DNA from: Metaruminococcus_A gallistercoris
GTDB taxonomy: Bacteria; Bacillota; Clostridia; Oscillospirales; Ruminococcaceae
Direction: 5' to 3'
DNA: 64,000 bases
NCBI GenBank assembly: GCA_904394975.1
Contig: CAJFNQ010000005.1
Location: 1-64,000, forward strand
The notes below the pieces were generated by a model, which saw only the letters and a program-made list of their open reading frames with translations, was not told where the DNA came from and did no database searches. The position numbers and the translations under genes were made by a program. Shown one piece after another: positions 52,714 to 59,965 of the stretch; position 1 is the first letter of the stretch, and each line of letters begins with the position of its first letter.

Positions 52714-53294
52714 TATTTATTCCTGCCTTTTATTTTACAGATTGCCTGTGTCATGGTTCCCATTGGGCAATAGACACACCAGCTTCTGGGTTTAAAAAGA
52801 AGCATCGTCACAAACCCCAATATGCTGGAGGTGAGCATGATGCTGTACATGCCGAACGCGAACTGTGCGACGCCGTCCGAAAGGATCGTGCCGTGGTACG
52901 CGAACTGCCACGGTACCTGAAAGGTCCAAAGAATTGTAACGGCTTGCTTTAAGTTTTGGGCTCCGGAAAAAACATTTACAGTGGACAGGATCATCAAAAG
53001 AAACATGATCATAAAAAACGCAAGGAAAGCGTAACGAAACCAGGGGGACGACAGAAAACGCGGCGGCGCTTTCTTCCGGGAGAGTTTGAGCTTGTTCCCG
53101 AGCAGATCAAACAGCTGCCCGCGCCCGCAGTACCGGTTGCAGAAAAGTTTGTTTCCTCCGAATACAGCAATTGCGAGGGGAAGGAGAAACTCGATCATTC
53201 CGAGCCATGCAAACAGAATGTTGAACAGCCCCAGGATCAGATAAACAGGGGTGTAGATCCAAAGATAATTGTACCAGTGTTTACTTTTCTTCAT
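52713..53294 (-). CDS. polytopic membrane protein with two Cys pairs (NapH-like 4Fe-4S binding family)
   Basis: 193 residues from the ATG at 53294. Membrane helices near 10-30, 33-48, 88-108 and 145-165. Two cysteine pairs lie at the cytoplasmic edges: CNRYCGRG near 52-59 and WCVYCPMG near 176-183, the pattern of NapH/CcoG-type proteins that hold one or two iron-sulfur clusters and pass electrons at the membrane. It sits between a ferredoxin gene (14-bp overlap) and an ArsR gene. Electron partner and acceptor are unknown. Confidence 0.8.
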   Translation of the reverse strand: MKKSKHWYNYLWIYTPVYLILGLFNILFAWLGMIEFLLPLAIAVFGGNKLFCNRYCGRGQLFDLLGNKLKLSRKKAPPRFLSSPWFRYAFLAFFMIMFLLMILSTVNVFSGAQNLKQAVTILWTFQVPWQFAYHGTILSDGVAQFAFGMYSIMLTSSILGFVTMLLFKPRSWCVYCPMGTMTQAICKIKGRNK

Positions 53295-53490
53295 GTACGC
53301 TTTCCCTTTCTGTTTTTTCAATGACGCCCGCCGGACATGCTTTGACACAAAGACCGCAGCCCACGCAAAGCGCCTCGTTTACGACCGCCCTAATCCCGTT
53401 TTTTACCTGAATAGCAGTTCTGGGGCAGACGTTCATGCATGCGCCGCAGGCCACGCAGTTTTTTCCAACTGTGGCAATAAATCGTTCCAT
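53281..53490 (-). CDS. 2[4Fe-4S] ferredoxin
   Basis: 69 residues with two complete cluster motifs, CVACGACMNVCP near 13-24 and CVGCGLCVKACP near 42-53. It is a clostridial-type electron carrier with a charged C-terminal tail. It is the first gene of the ferredoxin, membrane iron-sulfur protein, ArsR operon and the likely electron donor to the membrane protein. Confidence 0.93.
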   Translation of the reverse strand: MERFIATVGKNCVACGACMNVCPRTAIQVKNGIRAVVNEALCVGCGLCVKACPAGVIEKTERESVHEEK

Positions 53491-53517
53491 AGGTGTTGTA
53501 TCAGCTCCTTTTACTTA

Positions 53518-53546
53518 ATTATATTCTTAAATAGTTAAATTATCAA
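53518..53546 (-). promoter_or_regulatory. promoter with dyad in the spacer (ferredoxin-ArsR operon)
   Basis: On the minus strand TTGATA (53546-53541), 17-bp spacer, TATAAT (53523-53518). The spacer contains TTAACTATTTAA (53538-53527), a near-palindrome in the position where ArsR proteins usually bind. Confidence 0.65.
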
Positions 53547-53616
53547 TAGGGATTTGTTCCATGATTATTCAAGATATCCAATGATTATACGCAGGGCGAT
53601 TTTACGATGGTCGAAA

Positions 53617-53652
53617 GAAAAAGCTGAGGGTGTGTTACAACACATCCTCAGC
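53617..53652 (-). terminator. terminator overlapping the glycosyltransferase stop codon
   Basis: On the minus strand GCTGAGGATGTGTT pairs with AACACACCCTCAGC (one mismatch) across TGTA, followed by TTTTTC. The 5' arm is the end of the reading frame and the stop codon is in the loop. Confidence 0.85.
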
Positions 53653-54369
53653 CTGCTGTTCCAGTAGTTCATCGGCTTTTTGCTGTGTGATCACGCCGCA
53701 TTCTACCATCCGGTTGAGCACCTGCCTGGTTCGCTGGTAGGTCAGTTCCGGGTTAGCGTTCGGCGCATAAGCAGAAGGAGCATTTGGCAGCCCTGCCAAC
53801 ATAGCGGACTCCGCATCGGTCAGCTCAGAAGGTTCTTTCCCGAAATAGCCCTGAGCGGCGTCATAGATGCCATAATATCCTTCTCCAAAATAAATGGTGT
53901 TGACATATAGTTCAAAAATCTCTTCTTTGCTGTATTTCGATTCAAAGTCAAACGCGGTAAACACTTCCGCGAATTTTCGGTTCAGTTGTTTTTCCTGTGT
54001 AAAATACTGATTTTTCGCGAGCTGCTGGGTGATCGTACTGCCGCCTTCCGCAAATGAAAGTGCGCAGATGTCATTCCAGACTGCCCGGCCGATTGCGATA
54101 AGATCAATCCCCGAATGGGCAAAAAAACGCTTGTCTTCTACTGAAATGACCGCGTCAATATAAAACTGCGGCAATTCGTCGAACGTGGTAAAGTGTTCCA
54201 TGCTTCGGATGGACTCTACCTTTTCGGTGACCGGCGTTTCTGCAATGGCGCTTTGATACTCAAAATACCCTTGCACCCCGAAAACAGCCGCCAAAATAAC
54301 GACAACACAAAGAATCAATGCCAACAGGCTGGCAAACGCTTTGATGATACAACGGAACAATTTTCTCAT
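53635..54369 (-). CDS. monofunctional peptidoglycan glycosyltransferase (GT51)
   Basis: 244 residues from the ATG at 54369, preferred for its AAGGAAG ribosome binding site. One N-terminal membrane anchor (about 9-30), then a complete GT51 domain: AVISVEDKRFFAHSGID near 72-88 with the catalytic glutamate, EGGSTITQQLAKNQYF near 108, the second glutamate in KYSKEEIFELYVNTIYFGEGYYGI near 146, and AMLAGLPNAPSAYAP near 190. It polymerises glycan strands from lipid II. There is no transpeptidase domain; the chain ends cleanly at a terminator, so it is a true monofunctional enzyme. Confidence 0.93.
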   Translation of the reverse strand: MRKLFRCIIKAFASLLALILCVVVILAAVFGVQGYFEYQSAIAETPVTEKVESIRSMEHFTTFDELPQFYIDAVISVEDKRFFAHSGIDLIAIGRAVWNDICALSFAEGGSTITQQLAKNQYFTQEKQLNRKFAEVFTAFDFESKYSKEEIFELYVNTIYFGEGYYGIYDAAQGYFGKEPSELTDAESAMLAGLPNAPSAYAPNANPELTYQRTRQVLNRMVECGVITQQKADELLEQQAEDVL

Positions 54370-54480
54370 ATCCGTCGCTTCCTTTCTTTTGTAAAAGTCT
54401 GTATTTTCCATGACTTCCCATCATACAAACCCAGCCCGGATTATTATCTTAGCAGAAAATGCGACGGGATTCAACTAAAC

Positions 54481-54513
54481 CCGGCAGGATGTTACGTTTT
54501 GTTTGCCTGCCGG
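54481..54513. repeat. 8-bp perfect inverted repeat in divergent intergenic region
   Basis: CCGGCAGG and CCTGCCGG separated by 17 bases, with no T tract after either arm. It may be an operator. Confidence 0.45.
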
Positions 54514-54635
54514 TCATAGTCTGTACACAAAAGCACAAAAAACGGAAAGACGTTCTGTGCATAACCAAAGCACAGGATGCATACGTTAAAAAACAGGCTT
54601 ATCATATAGGTACAACTGCGGCATTGTTCACAGCT

Positions 54636-54664
54636 TGTTTTTTGATGGTCGCAGGGGTATAATG
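54636..54664 (+). promoter_or_regulatory. promoter of the flavoprotein gene
   Basis: TTGTTT (54636-54641), 17-bp spacer, consensus TATAAT (54659-54664), 40 bp before the start. Confidence 0.5.
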
Positions 54665-54704
54665 GGAAATAAATACAGTTGACGGAAGAAAGAGGAGAAG
54701 AACC

Positions 54705-55328
54705 ATGAAAGTATTGCTTGTCAACGGGAGCCCTCATGAGTTTGGGTGTACATATACCGCTTTGGCAGAAGCGGCGAAAACGCTGGAAAACGAAGGCATT
54801 TCAACTGAATTTTTCTGGTTGGGCACCAAGCCGCTGTCCGGTTGTATTGGCTGCGGTACTTGCAGAAAAGCAGGGAAATGTGTGTTTGACGACAAGGTAA
54901 ACGAATTTTTGGAAAAAGCAAAAGAGGCAGATGGTTTTCTGTTTGGTTCACCGGTGCATTATGCGGCTGCCAGCGGTGCGCTGACTTCGTTTATGGACCG
55001 CGCGTTCTATGCAGGGGCGAAAGAACTGTATGCGCTGAAACCTGCCGCTGCGGTCGTATCGGCTCGCCGCGCGGGAACAACCGCCGCGTTTGAGCAGATC
55101 AACAAATATTTTACCATTTCGGAAATGCCGGTCATCTCTTCCTGTTACTGGAATATGGTACACGGCTCCAAACCGGATGATGTAAAACAGGACGAAGAAG
55201 GCCTTTATACAATGCGCCTTTTGGCAAAGAACATGGCGTTTTTCCTTAAATGCAAAAAAATCGCGCTGGAAAACGGCTTAACGCTTCCGGAAAAAGAGCC
55301 AAGAGTGTTCACCAATTTTATTCGATAA
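54705..55328 (+). CDS. flavodoxin-fold NAD(P)H-dependent oxidoreductase (iron-sulfur flavoprotein-like)
   Basis: 207 residues. LLVNGSPHEFGCTYTALAEAA near 4-24 is the FMN phosphate loop. CIGCGTC near 47-53 followed by GKCVF near 56-60 resembles the compact cysteine motif of iron-sulfur flavoproteins, and FLFGSPVHYAAASGALTSFMDR near 77-98 is the family signature. It probably reduces quinones, metals or nitro compounds, or shuttles electrons; the true substrate is unknown. AGAGGAG precedes the start. It is a single-gene unit ended by a strong terminator. Confidence 0.87.
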   Translation: MKVLLVNGSPHEFGCTYTALAEAAKTLENEGISTEFFWLGTKPLSGCIGCGTCRKAGKCVFDDKVNEFLEKAKEADGFLFGSPVHYAAASGALTSFMDRAFYAGAKELYALKPAAAVVSARRAGTTAAFEQINKYFTISEMPVISSCYWNMVHGSKPDDVKQDEEGLYTMRLLAKNMAFFLKCKKIALENGLTLPEKEPRVFTNFIR

Positions 55329-55340
55329 AAATTTGAAAAA

Positions 55341-55374
55341 ACGGGCTTTCCGATTATACGGAAAGCCCGTTTTT
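55341..55374 (+). terminator. intrinsic terminator after the flavoprotein gene
   Basis: A 12-bp perfect stem ACGGGCTTTCCG with CGGAAAGCCCGT, loop ATTATA, then TTTT. Confidence 0.94.
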
Positions 55375-55488
55375 GTTGCAATATAATAGGAACGGGATGG
55401 AAAAAGACACTTTGGAGAGAAATTTTATAAATTACAAAATGAATGTTTGCATCAGACTTTTATGCTCTGCGAACCACTGGATTCAAAT

Positions 55489-55731
55489 TTACAGGGAAAT
55501 CAATAGCAATGGATAACCATCTATTTCCACAATCATGTCTGTTGTCAGTTTGCCTGTAACAATCGGCGGATCTTCCATTTTTTCTTTTACTACAATTTTT
55601 TTTACTGCAAAGCTTAAATCAGTGGAATTCAGACCGGATGTTTCTTCCGGTTCTTTTGATTTACAGCTGGTAAAGCACAGTATGCAAACCAGTACAACGC
55701 AGAAAGCAGCAAATTTTTTCACGGAAAACAT
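55489..55731 (-). CDS. small predicted lipoprotein, unknown function
   Basis: 80 residues: basic start, hydrophobic core, lipobox LCFTSC with the modified cysteine near 23, then a short polar domain with no recognised fold. There is no good ribosome binding site, although a TATACT box lies about 50 bp upstream. It is divergent from the RsgI-like gene and has no close partner. The composition (two short beta-prone segments ending LLLISL) gives no function. Confidence 0.55.
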   Translation of the reverse strand: MFSVKKFAAFCVVLVCILCFTSCKSKEPEETSGLNSTDLSFAVKKIVVKEKMEDPPIVTGKLTTDMIVEIDGYPLLLISL

Positions 55732-55859
55732 CTTATTTGAAGGAAGAAAAACAACAAATGGAATCAGGAATTTATAAACTTAGTATACCATTGTTTGATT
55801 CAAAAGGAAGCAATGGCAAAAAATCTACAAGTTTATGATCGGAAGAGAAAATCGTATTC

Positions 55860-56429
55860 GTGGCAAAATTAAAAATTTATGGATTCTCTATCAAAAGTAA
55901 TAATGCTCAATCACAGATATGCTCCAGCGCTTTATTCTATCTTGAAGATGAGCCTCTGGTGTCAATCGCTGTTTATTCGGACGATGATTCGCTTGCCAAG
56001 ACGATCTATGAAACACTCAGCGGCACAGTAGCCGATGAAGTTACCGCCAAATACGGCGAAGATTCAGCAGAGGTGATACAGGTCGATGCGGACACTGTTT
56101 CGAAAGCGCATGAATGCGGTATGACGGCGGGACGCTACTGCGAATATATGAAAATAAAGGAATATGACGATGGTGTTACTCCAGAAGAGTGCAATAACAG
56201 CAGCATGCGCCAGTTAAGGAAACGTGTCCAGCAGTGTCAGTTGGAATCGGAAAACGAAAACGGTTCGGGAAATGCTTTTCACAACGGTAACGGCAATCGA
56301 TGGGGGCAGCAGGGTGATAGGCCGAATTCGCAGAATACCTTGACTTCCTCTCAGCCGTCTGGCGAAAAACAATATGGGAAGGAAGGCGACGGCGCCGTAT
56401 CCCAGAATGGTAAAAATGCGGAAGGTTGA
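55860..56429 (+). CDS. soluble protein resembling the extracytoplasmic domain of RsgI-type anti-sigma factors
   Basis: 189 residues from a GTG. Residues about 30-110 (VSIAVYSDDDSLAKTIYETL, then VDADTVSKAHECGMTAGRYCEYMKI near 76-100) follow the pattern of the middle domain of clostridial RsgI-like anti-sigma factors, where a beta-alpha unit is followed by an A-x-E-x-G-M/I-S-x-G-K/R-Y helix. The N-terminal cytoplasmic anti-sigma part and membrane helix are absent, and no signal peptide is visible. The last 60 residues are Asn/Gly/Ser/Gln-rich and look disordered. It may be a truncated relic or a free decoy domain. The assignment is by eye and tentative. Confidence 0.5.
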   Translation: MAKLKIYGFSIKSNNAQSQICSSALFYLEDEPLVSIAVYSDDDSLAKTIYETLSGTVADEVTAKYGEDSAEVIQVDADTVSKAHECGMTAGRYCEYMKIKEYDDGVTPEECNNSSMRQLRKRVQQCQLESENENGSGNAFHNGNGNRWGQQGDRPNSQNTLTSSQPSGEKQYGKEGDGAVSQNGKNAEG

Positions 56430-56440
56430 AACGAAGGCTT

Positions 56441-56478
56441 TAAAAATCCGTACAGATTGATTTCTGTACGGATTTTTA
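56441..56478 (+). terminator. intrinsic terminator after the RsgI-like gene
   Basis: AAAATCCGTACAGA pairs with TCTGTACGGATTTT around a short TTGATT-type loop, ending in T residues. Confidence 0.88.
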
Positions 56479-56530
56479 GTTTGCCGGAAAAGCAATCGAG
56501 CACAATGAAACAAAGACAAAAACGTTTGGA

Positions 56531-56561
56531 CCAATTTCCGCATATGATGTCCGGAAGTTGG
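56531..56561. repeat. palindromic repeat, copy 1 (degenerate)
   Basis: Right arm TGTCCGGAAGTTGG is intact. The left arm CCAATTTCCGCATA has several mismatches to its complement. It shares the upstream flank ACGTTTGGAC with copy 2. Confidence 0.7.
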
Positions 56562-56648
56562 CTTGCGTTTTAATTTTATTCTTTCATGATCCGTTCAAAG
56601 TGATTCTTTGTCTTAAAACCCAATAACGGCATAATGTCAGGATAAGGA

Positions 56649-56676
56649 AAAGAGGGCGCTTTAAGGCGCCCTCTTT
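56649..56676. terminator. GC-rich hairpin, terminator-like
   Basis: AAAGAGGGCGC pairs with GCGCCCTCTTT; a TTTCTAT tract follows on the plus strand. There is no gene directly before it, so it may be a second terminator or shield the next promoter. Confidence 0.6.
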
Positions 56677-56697
56677 CTATAAGTCGGTCTGTTGTGT

Positions 56698-56725
56698 AAT
56701 TATTGTATTATTATATACAATTATT
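56698..56725. promoter_or_regulatory. AT-rich dyad overlapping the ABC module promoter
   Basis: AATTATTGTA (56698-56707) and TACAATTATT (56716-56725) are complementary in nine of ten positions and touch the -35 box. Candidate operator. Confidence 0.4.
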
Positions 56726-56752
56726 GAATTTTTTATGAATATATGCTAAAAT
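56724..56752 (+). promoter_or_regulatory. promoter of the ABC-2 module
   Basis: TTGAAT (56724-56729), 17-bp spacer, TAAAAT (56747-56752). The leader to the first gene is only about 17 nt and contains AAAGGAGGG. Confidence 0.6.
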
Positions 56753-56775
56753 CAAGTTAAAAAGGAGGGATTAGA

Positions 56776-57630
56776 ATGAACAAAAAGAAACGAAATACTG
56801 TTATTGCCGTTGTCTCTATCATCCTTGTGCTGGCCGCTTCCGCAGCTGCTGGAGTCAATTACATTGGGCTTGACAACCTCATGGCGATGATCAGTTCCTC
56901 TGTTCCGGAATCTGAGCCCTCCGGATCATCCGGTTCCTCCAATACACAGAGCAAAATTACAATGACCGACCCGTTAAGTGAAGACTACGATTGGAACGCT
57001 ACTGAATTTGAAGTGCCCAGACAAGATTTTGCTTTTCGGTTGACCGGGGTGACGGTGGAAAAAAACATCGGTGAGCTGAATGCGGAAGCGGTATTGTCAA
57101 ACGAATACATCACCGGACCGGAGTTCGACTCTTCCGGTAACATTACAAACGATTACACCTACATAAAAGTGAGTTTTACGGTGCAGAATCTTTTGGACAA
57201 ACAATCAGTTGGTAAATTAACAAATCAGGTTTCCTACGGAACGATGGAGGACTTGCAGGACCAGACGGACCGAAACGTCATGACATGGCTGCCCTGCGGA
57301 AATGCTACTCTGGTGACAACAAACGGCGACAATGAGATTTTGGATAAGTCGGGTGAGCCGATGGAAAATTGCTTTTATTATCGTCTGTTTGAGCCCGGAG
57401 AAACCAGGGAATTTGTCACCGGGCATATCATCAAAGAAGAAGATCTGAATAAGGGGTATCAGTTTTTTTACTCAGTAGAACCGTCCATGAATTCATATGT
57501 GGGTATGTATTGGCTCTTCTACAATGAACTGCACCCGGATTACGAACCGCCACCGCTGGAGACGGAGCCGTCTGACAATGATTACCGGCACATCAACCTG
57601 AATCCTTTTCTTGAGGAGGCGTTAACATGA
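56776..57630 (+). CDS. membrane-anchored extracytoplasmic protein of the ABC-2 module, beta-rich
   Basis: 284 residues. An N-terminal anchor or signal (about 8-28) and a Ser/Pro/Gly linker (about 43-60) are followed by a predicted beta-sandwich domain (about 78-250). The strand pattern YTYIKVSFTVQNLLDKQ near 127-143 recurs in the module's last protein (YLVTTLHVKNISDEPQ), like DUF4352-type Ig-like domains. Such proteins often stand next to ABC exporters. The gene overlaps the first permease gene by 4 bp. No enzymatic motif is visible; a substrate-capture or immunity role is inference only. Confidence 0.65.
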   Translation: MNKKKRNTVIAVVSIILVLAASAAAGVNYIGLDNLMAMISSSVPESEPSGSSGSSNTQSKITMTDPLSEDYDWNATEFEVPRQDFAFRLTGVTVEKNIGELNAEAVLSNEYITGPEFDSSGNITNDYTYIKVSFTVQNLLDKQSVGKLTNQVSYGTMEDLQDQTDRNVMTWLPCGNATLVTTNGDNEILDKSGEPMENCFYYRLFEPGETREFVTGHIIKEEDLNKGYQFFYSVEPSMNSYVGMYWLFYNELHPDYEPPPLETEPSDNDYRHINLNPFLEEALT

Positions 57631-58439
57631 ATGCTTTTTTACGGATCGAATTCGCCCGTGCGTTTCGAAGAAAATGGTTTGTGGTTTCCCTCGCCATTGG
57701 GTGCGCGATTGCCCTTTATCATTTTTTTACTGATGTGCTTCCGGTCGGTTTACAAATAGAAGAATTTTTCCCTAAAATCTATCCCGGAAATCTTTTCACA
57801 AGCTGGCTTGGCAGCAGTTCCTCCACGGGAAGTTATTATTTTTTCTTTATTCTGCCGCTGCTTGCGGCGCTTCCGTTTTCCGACACTTTATTTTCCGATT
57901 TTAAGAGCGGCTTTGTTCACGACCTTTGTACCCGAAGCGAAAAGCGCTCTCAGTACTTTCTGGCAAAATACCTTGCCGCGTTTTGCTCCGGAGGGTTTGC
58001 GGTGTTCATTCCGCTGCTGTTCAGTTTTTGTCTGGGCTGTCTGGTTTTTCCGTTTCTCAATCCGGAACCCACAAATTTCAACTCGCTGTTGGGCGATCAA
58101 TCCACCTTTCCGTACATCTATTATTTTTCTCCCTTGGTGTATGTGCTGATCTTTTTTGTGCTCAACTTTATTTACGGCGGGCTTTATGCCTGTTTTGGGC
58201 TGATGAGCACCTTTTATGTCAATTACCGTTTTCTGGTGCTCATTGCCCCATTGCTGTTCCACATTTTCTGCATGACCCTCCTGCCTCTCATCGGGCTTGA
58301 AGCATGGGCGCCCATGAATTTTTTACAGCCTCGTTATTCTGAATACACCCTCTATCCACTCATTGCCGTAACGCTTTTGCTGTTTGGTCTGACCTTTTGG
58401 CGGGTCGTCGTGTACGGCTCCCAAAAAGACATTTATTAG
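57627..58439 (+). CDS. ABC-2 type permease, subunit 1
   Basis: 270 residues, about six membrane helices (near 19-36, 66-90, 107-134, 168-192, 202-224, 243-262). The polar N-terminus FLRIEFARAFRRKWFVVSLA is typical of ABC-2/LanE-G-type subunits that lack an ATPase domain. GAGGAGG precedes the ATG. A second permease of similar size and an ATPase follow, so the pump is probably a heterodimeric permease with an ATPase dimer. Confidence 0.82.
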   Translation: MNAFLRIEFARAFRRKWFVVSLAIGCAIALYHFFTDVLPVGLQIEEFFPKIYPGNLFTSWLGSSSSTGSYYFFFILPLLAALPFSDTLFSDFKSGFVHDLCTRSEKRSQYFLAKYLAAFCSGGFAVFIPLLFSFCLGCLVFPFLNPEPTNFNSLLGDQSTFPYIYYFSPLVYVLIFFVLNFIYGGLYACFGLMSTFYVNYRFLVLIAPLLFHIFCMTLLPLIGLEAWAPMNFLQPRYSEYTLYPLIAVTLLLFGLTFWRVVVYGSQKDIY

Positions 58440-58454
58440 CCGGGGAGGGTCGTT

Positions 58455-59279
58455 ATGTGGAAACTATTTGGGCATCATGTGTGGAATGATCTTCGTCACG
58501 GAGTGATCGGGCAGTGGAAAAAGTATGCCATTGCCTGCGTAGTCATTGCCTTTATCTGTTTTCAGTATCTTCCTGTACTTGAATTTGCTCATCAGACCGG
58601 AAATGTGCCTTTGAGCTTCGGGGATTATCTGTTTTATGTATTGAAAGGAATGGCGGTCATCCGCCCGGAAGAAATGGATCCGGAAATCAATGTATTCTGG
58701 ATTCTTTATAACTTCATGATCGTATTCATTGTCAGTTATTACCCGTTTAAGGACCTTGCCGGATATGGTCAGCAGATCCTGCTGCGTTCTCGAAAAAGGA
58801 GCTTCTGGTGGCTCAGTAAATGCATTTGGGCAGTAGCATGTGTGGTGATTTATTATCTGTTGACCTATTGCATCATCAGTATTTTTGTTCTGTTTACCGG
58901 CGGAAACTTCAGTATATTTCCAAATTACTCAGTACAGGGAATCAATGTGCTTGATATGAAAGACGCCGGTGTTCTCCTGTTGATCGGTATCGCTTTGCCG
59001 GTTGCAGCTTCCGTTTCGCTCTCCCTTCTGCAGTTGGTGCTGTCGCTGATCCTGAAACCGATCTTGAGCATTATGATCATTCTCGCTTTGATCGTTCTCT
59101 CCATCTTTATCTGCTCCGACTGGGCGATCGGAAATTACACGATGGTAGCCAGAAGTTCCTATATGATCGCAGAAGGCGTTGATCCGACAAACGGATTGAT
59201 AATCATGGGAACACTGTCTGTATGCTCGGTTCTTGCAGGGCTGTTCGTATTCAAACGCAAAAACATATTTTCTCATTGA
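58455..59279 (+). CDS. ABC-2 type permease, subunit 2
   Basis: 274 residues with about six membrane helices (near 26-46, 85-103, 121-146, 172-198, 200-222, 245-263). It has the same topology as subunit 1 but low sequence similarity. LLRSRKRSFWWLSKCIW near 109 is the cytoplasmic loop that usually contacts the ATPase. It has GGGGAGGG upstream and follows subunit 1 by 15 bp. Confidence 0.82.
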   Translation: MWKLFGHHVWNDLRHGVIGQWKKYAIACVVIAFICFQYLPVLEFAHQTGNVPLSFGDYLFYVLKGMAVIRPEEMDPEINVFWILYNFMIVFIVSYYPFKDLAGYGQQILLRSRKRSFWWLSKCIWAVACVVIYYLLTYCIISIFVLFTGGNFSIFPNYSVQGINVLDMKDAGVLLLIGIALPVAASVSLSLLQLVLSLILKPILSIMIILALIVLSIFICSDWAIGNYTMVARSSYMIAEGVDPTNGLIIMGTLSVCSVLAGLFVFKRKNIFSH

Positions 59280-59293
59280 CAGGAGGGCTGCTT

Positions 59294-59950
59294 ATGTATC
59301 TGGAAATCAAAAACCTGTCCAAATCGATCTCGGGTAAAAGCATTTTGGAACATATCGATCTGGCAATGGATCGAGGCAGGATCTACGGGCTGAGGGGAAA
59401 AAACGGATCGGGCAAGACGATGCTGATGAGAAGCATTTGCGGTTTGATCCTTCCTACAGAAGGAACGATATGCATCAATGGCGAGATCCTACATAAGGAC
59501 ATCTCTTTCCCGAGAAGCATCGGCGCTTTGATCGAGAACCCCGGCTTTATCGCAGAGTACAGCGGCTTTAAAAATTTATCGACTCTGGCGTCGATCAAGA
59601 AAGCGGTGACCACAGAGGAAATTCGGTCACTGATGCAGAAAATGGAATTGGATCCTGATGATAAGAAAAAGTTTAAAAAATATTCTTTGGGTATGAAACA
59701 AAAGATCGGGATCATTGCCGCCATCATGGAACAGCCGGAACTCATCGTTCTGGATGAGCCGATCAACGCGTTGGATGAAAAGAGCGTGAATATCGTAAAA
59801 GAACTGTTGCTGGAGCAGAGAAAACGCGGCGCACTGATCATTATTTCCTGCCATGACAAAGAAGAACTCGAGTTTTTGGCGGATGAAGTATTCTGCTTGG
59901 AAAACGGAAAGGTGATCGACCGTTATCTTGTCAAAAATGAGGATGTATAA
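59294..59950 (+). CDS. ABC transporter ATPase of the ABC-2 module
   Basis: 218 residues from the ATG at 59294 (AGGAGGG upstream). Walker A GLRGKNGSGKT near 33-43, a degenerate signature YSLGMKQKIGI near 131-141, and Walker B LIVLDEPINALD near 151-162. The LGMKQK signature in place of LSGGQ is seen in exporters of the bacteriocin-immunity and drug-resistance groups. It lies 14 bp after permease 2. Confidence 0.9.
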   Translation: MYLEIKNLSKSISGKSILEHIDLAMDRGRIYGLRGKNGSGKTMLMRSICGLILPTEGTICINGEILHKDISFPRSIGALIENPGFIAEYSGFKNLSTLASIKKAVTTEEIRSLMQKMELDPDDKKKFKKYSLGMKQKIGIIAAIMEQPELIVLDEPINALDEKSVNIVKELLLEQRKRGALIIISCHDKEELEFLADEVFCLENGKVIDRYLVKNEDV

Positions 59951-59965
59951 AGGAGGGGGGTTCAC

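Larger units (their letters stand above)
54370..54704. other. intergenic region between divergent GT51 and flavoprotein genes
   Basis: 335 bp without a supported gene. It holds an inverted repeat CCGGCAGG / CCTGCCGG (54481-54513, 17-base loop) and the promoter of the flavoprotein gene. No clear promoter for the GT51 gene was identified. Confidence 0.6.
56430..56775. other. intergenic region with terminator, palindrome copy, hairpin and promoter
   Basis: 346 bp. In order: terminator (56441-56478), degenerate palindrome copy (56531-56561), a GC-rich hairpin (56649-56676) with no gene immediately upstream, an AT-rich dyad (56698-56725) and the promoter of the ABC module (56724-56752). Confidence 0.65.

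Noticed and set aside
56505..56573. 22-codon frame spanning palindrome copy 1, and a similar 34-codon frame across copy 2 near 60530-60632, considered as peptide genes for the adjacent ABC pumps
   Set aside because: Both lack ribosome binding sites and have unrelated peptide sequences; the shared residues come from the palindrome itself.
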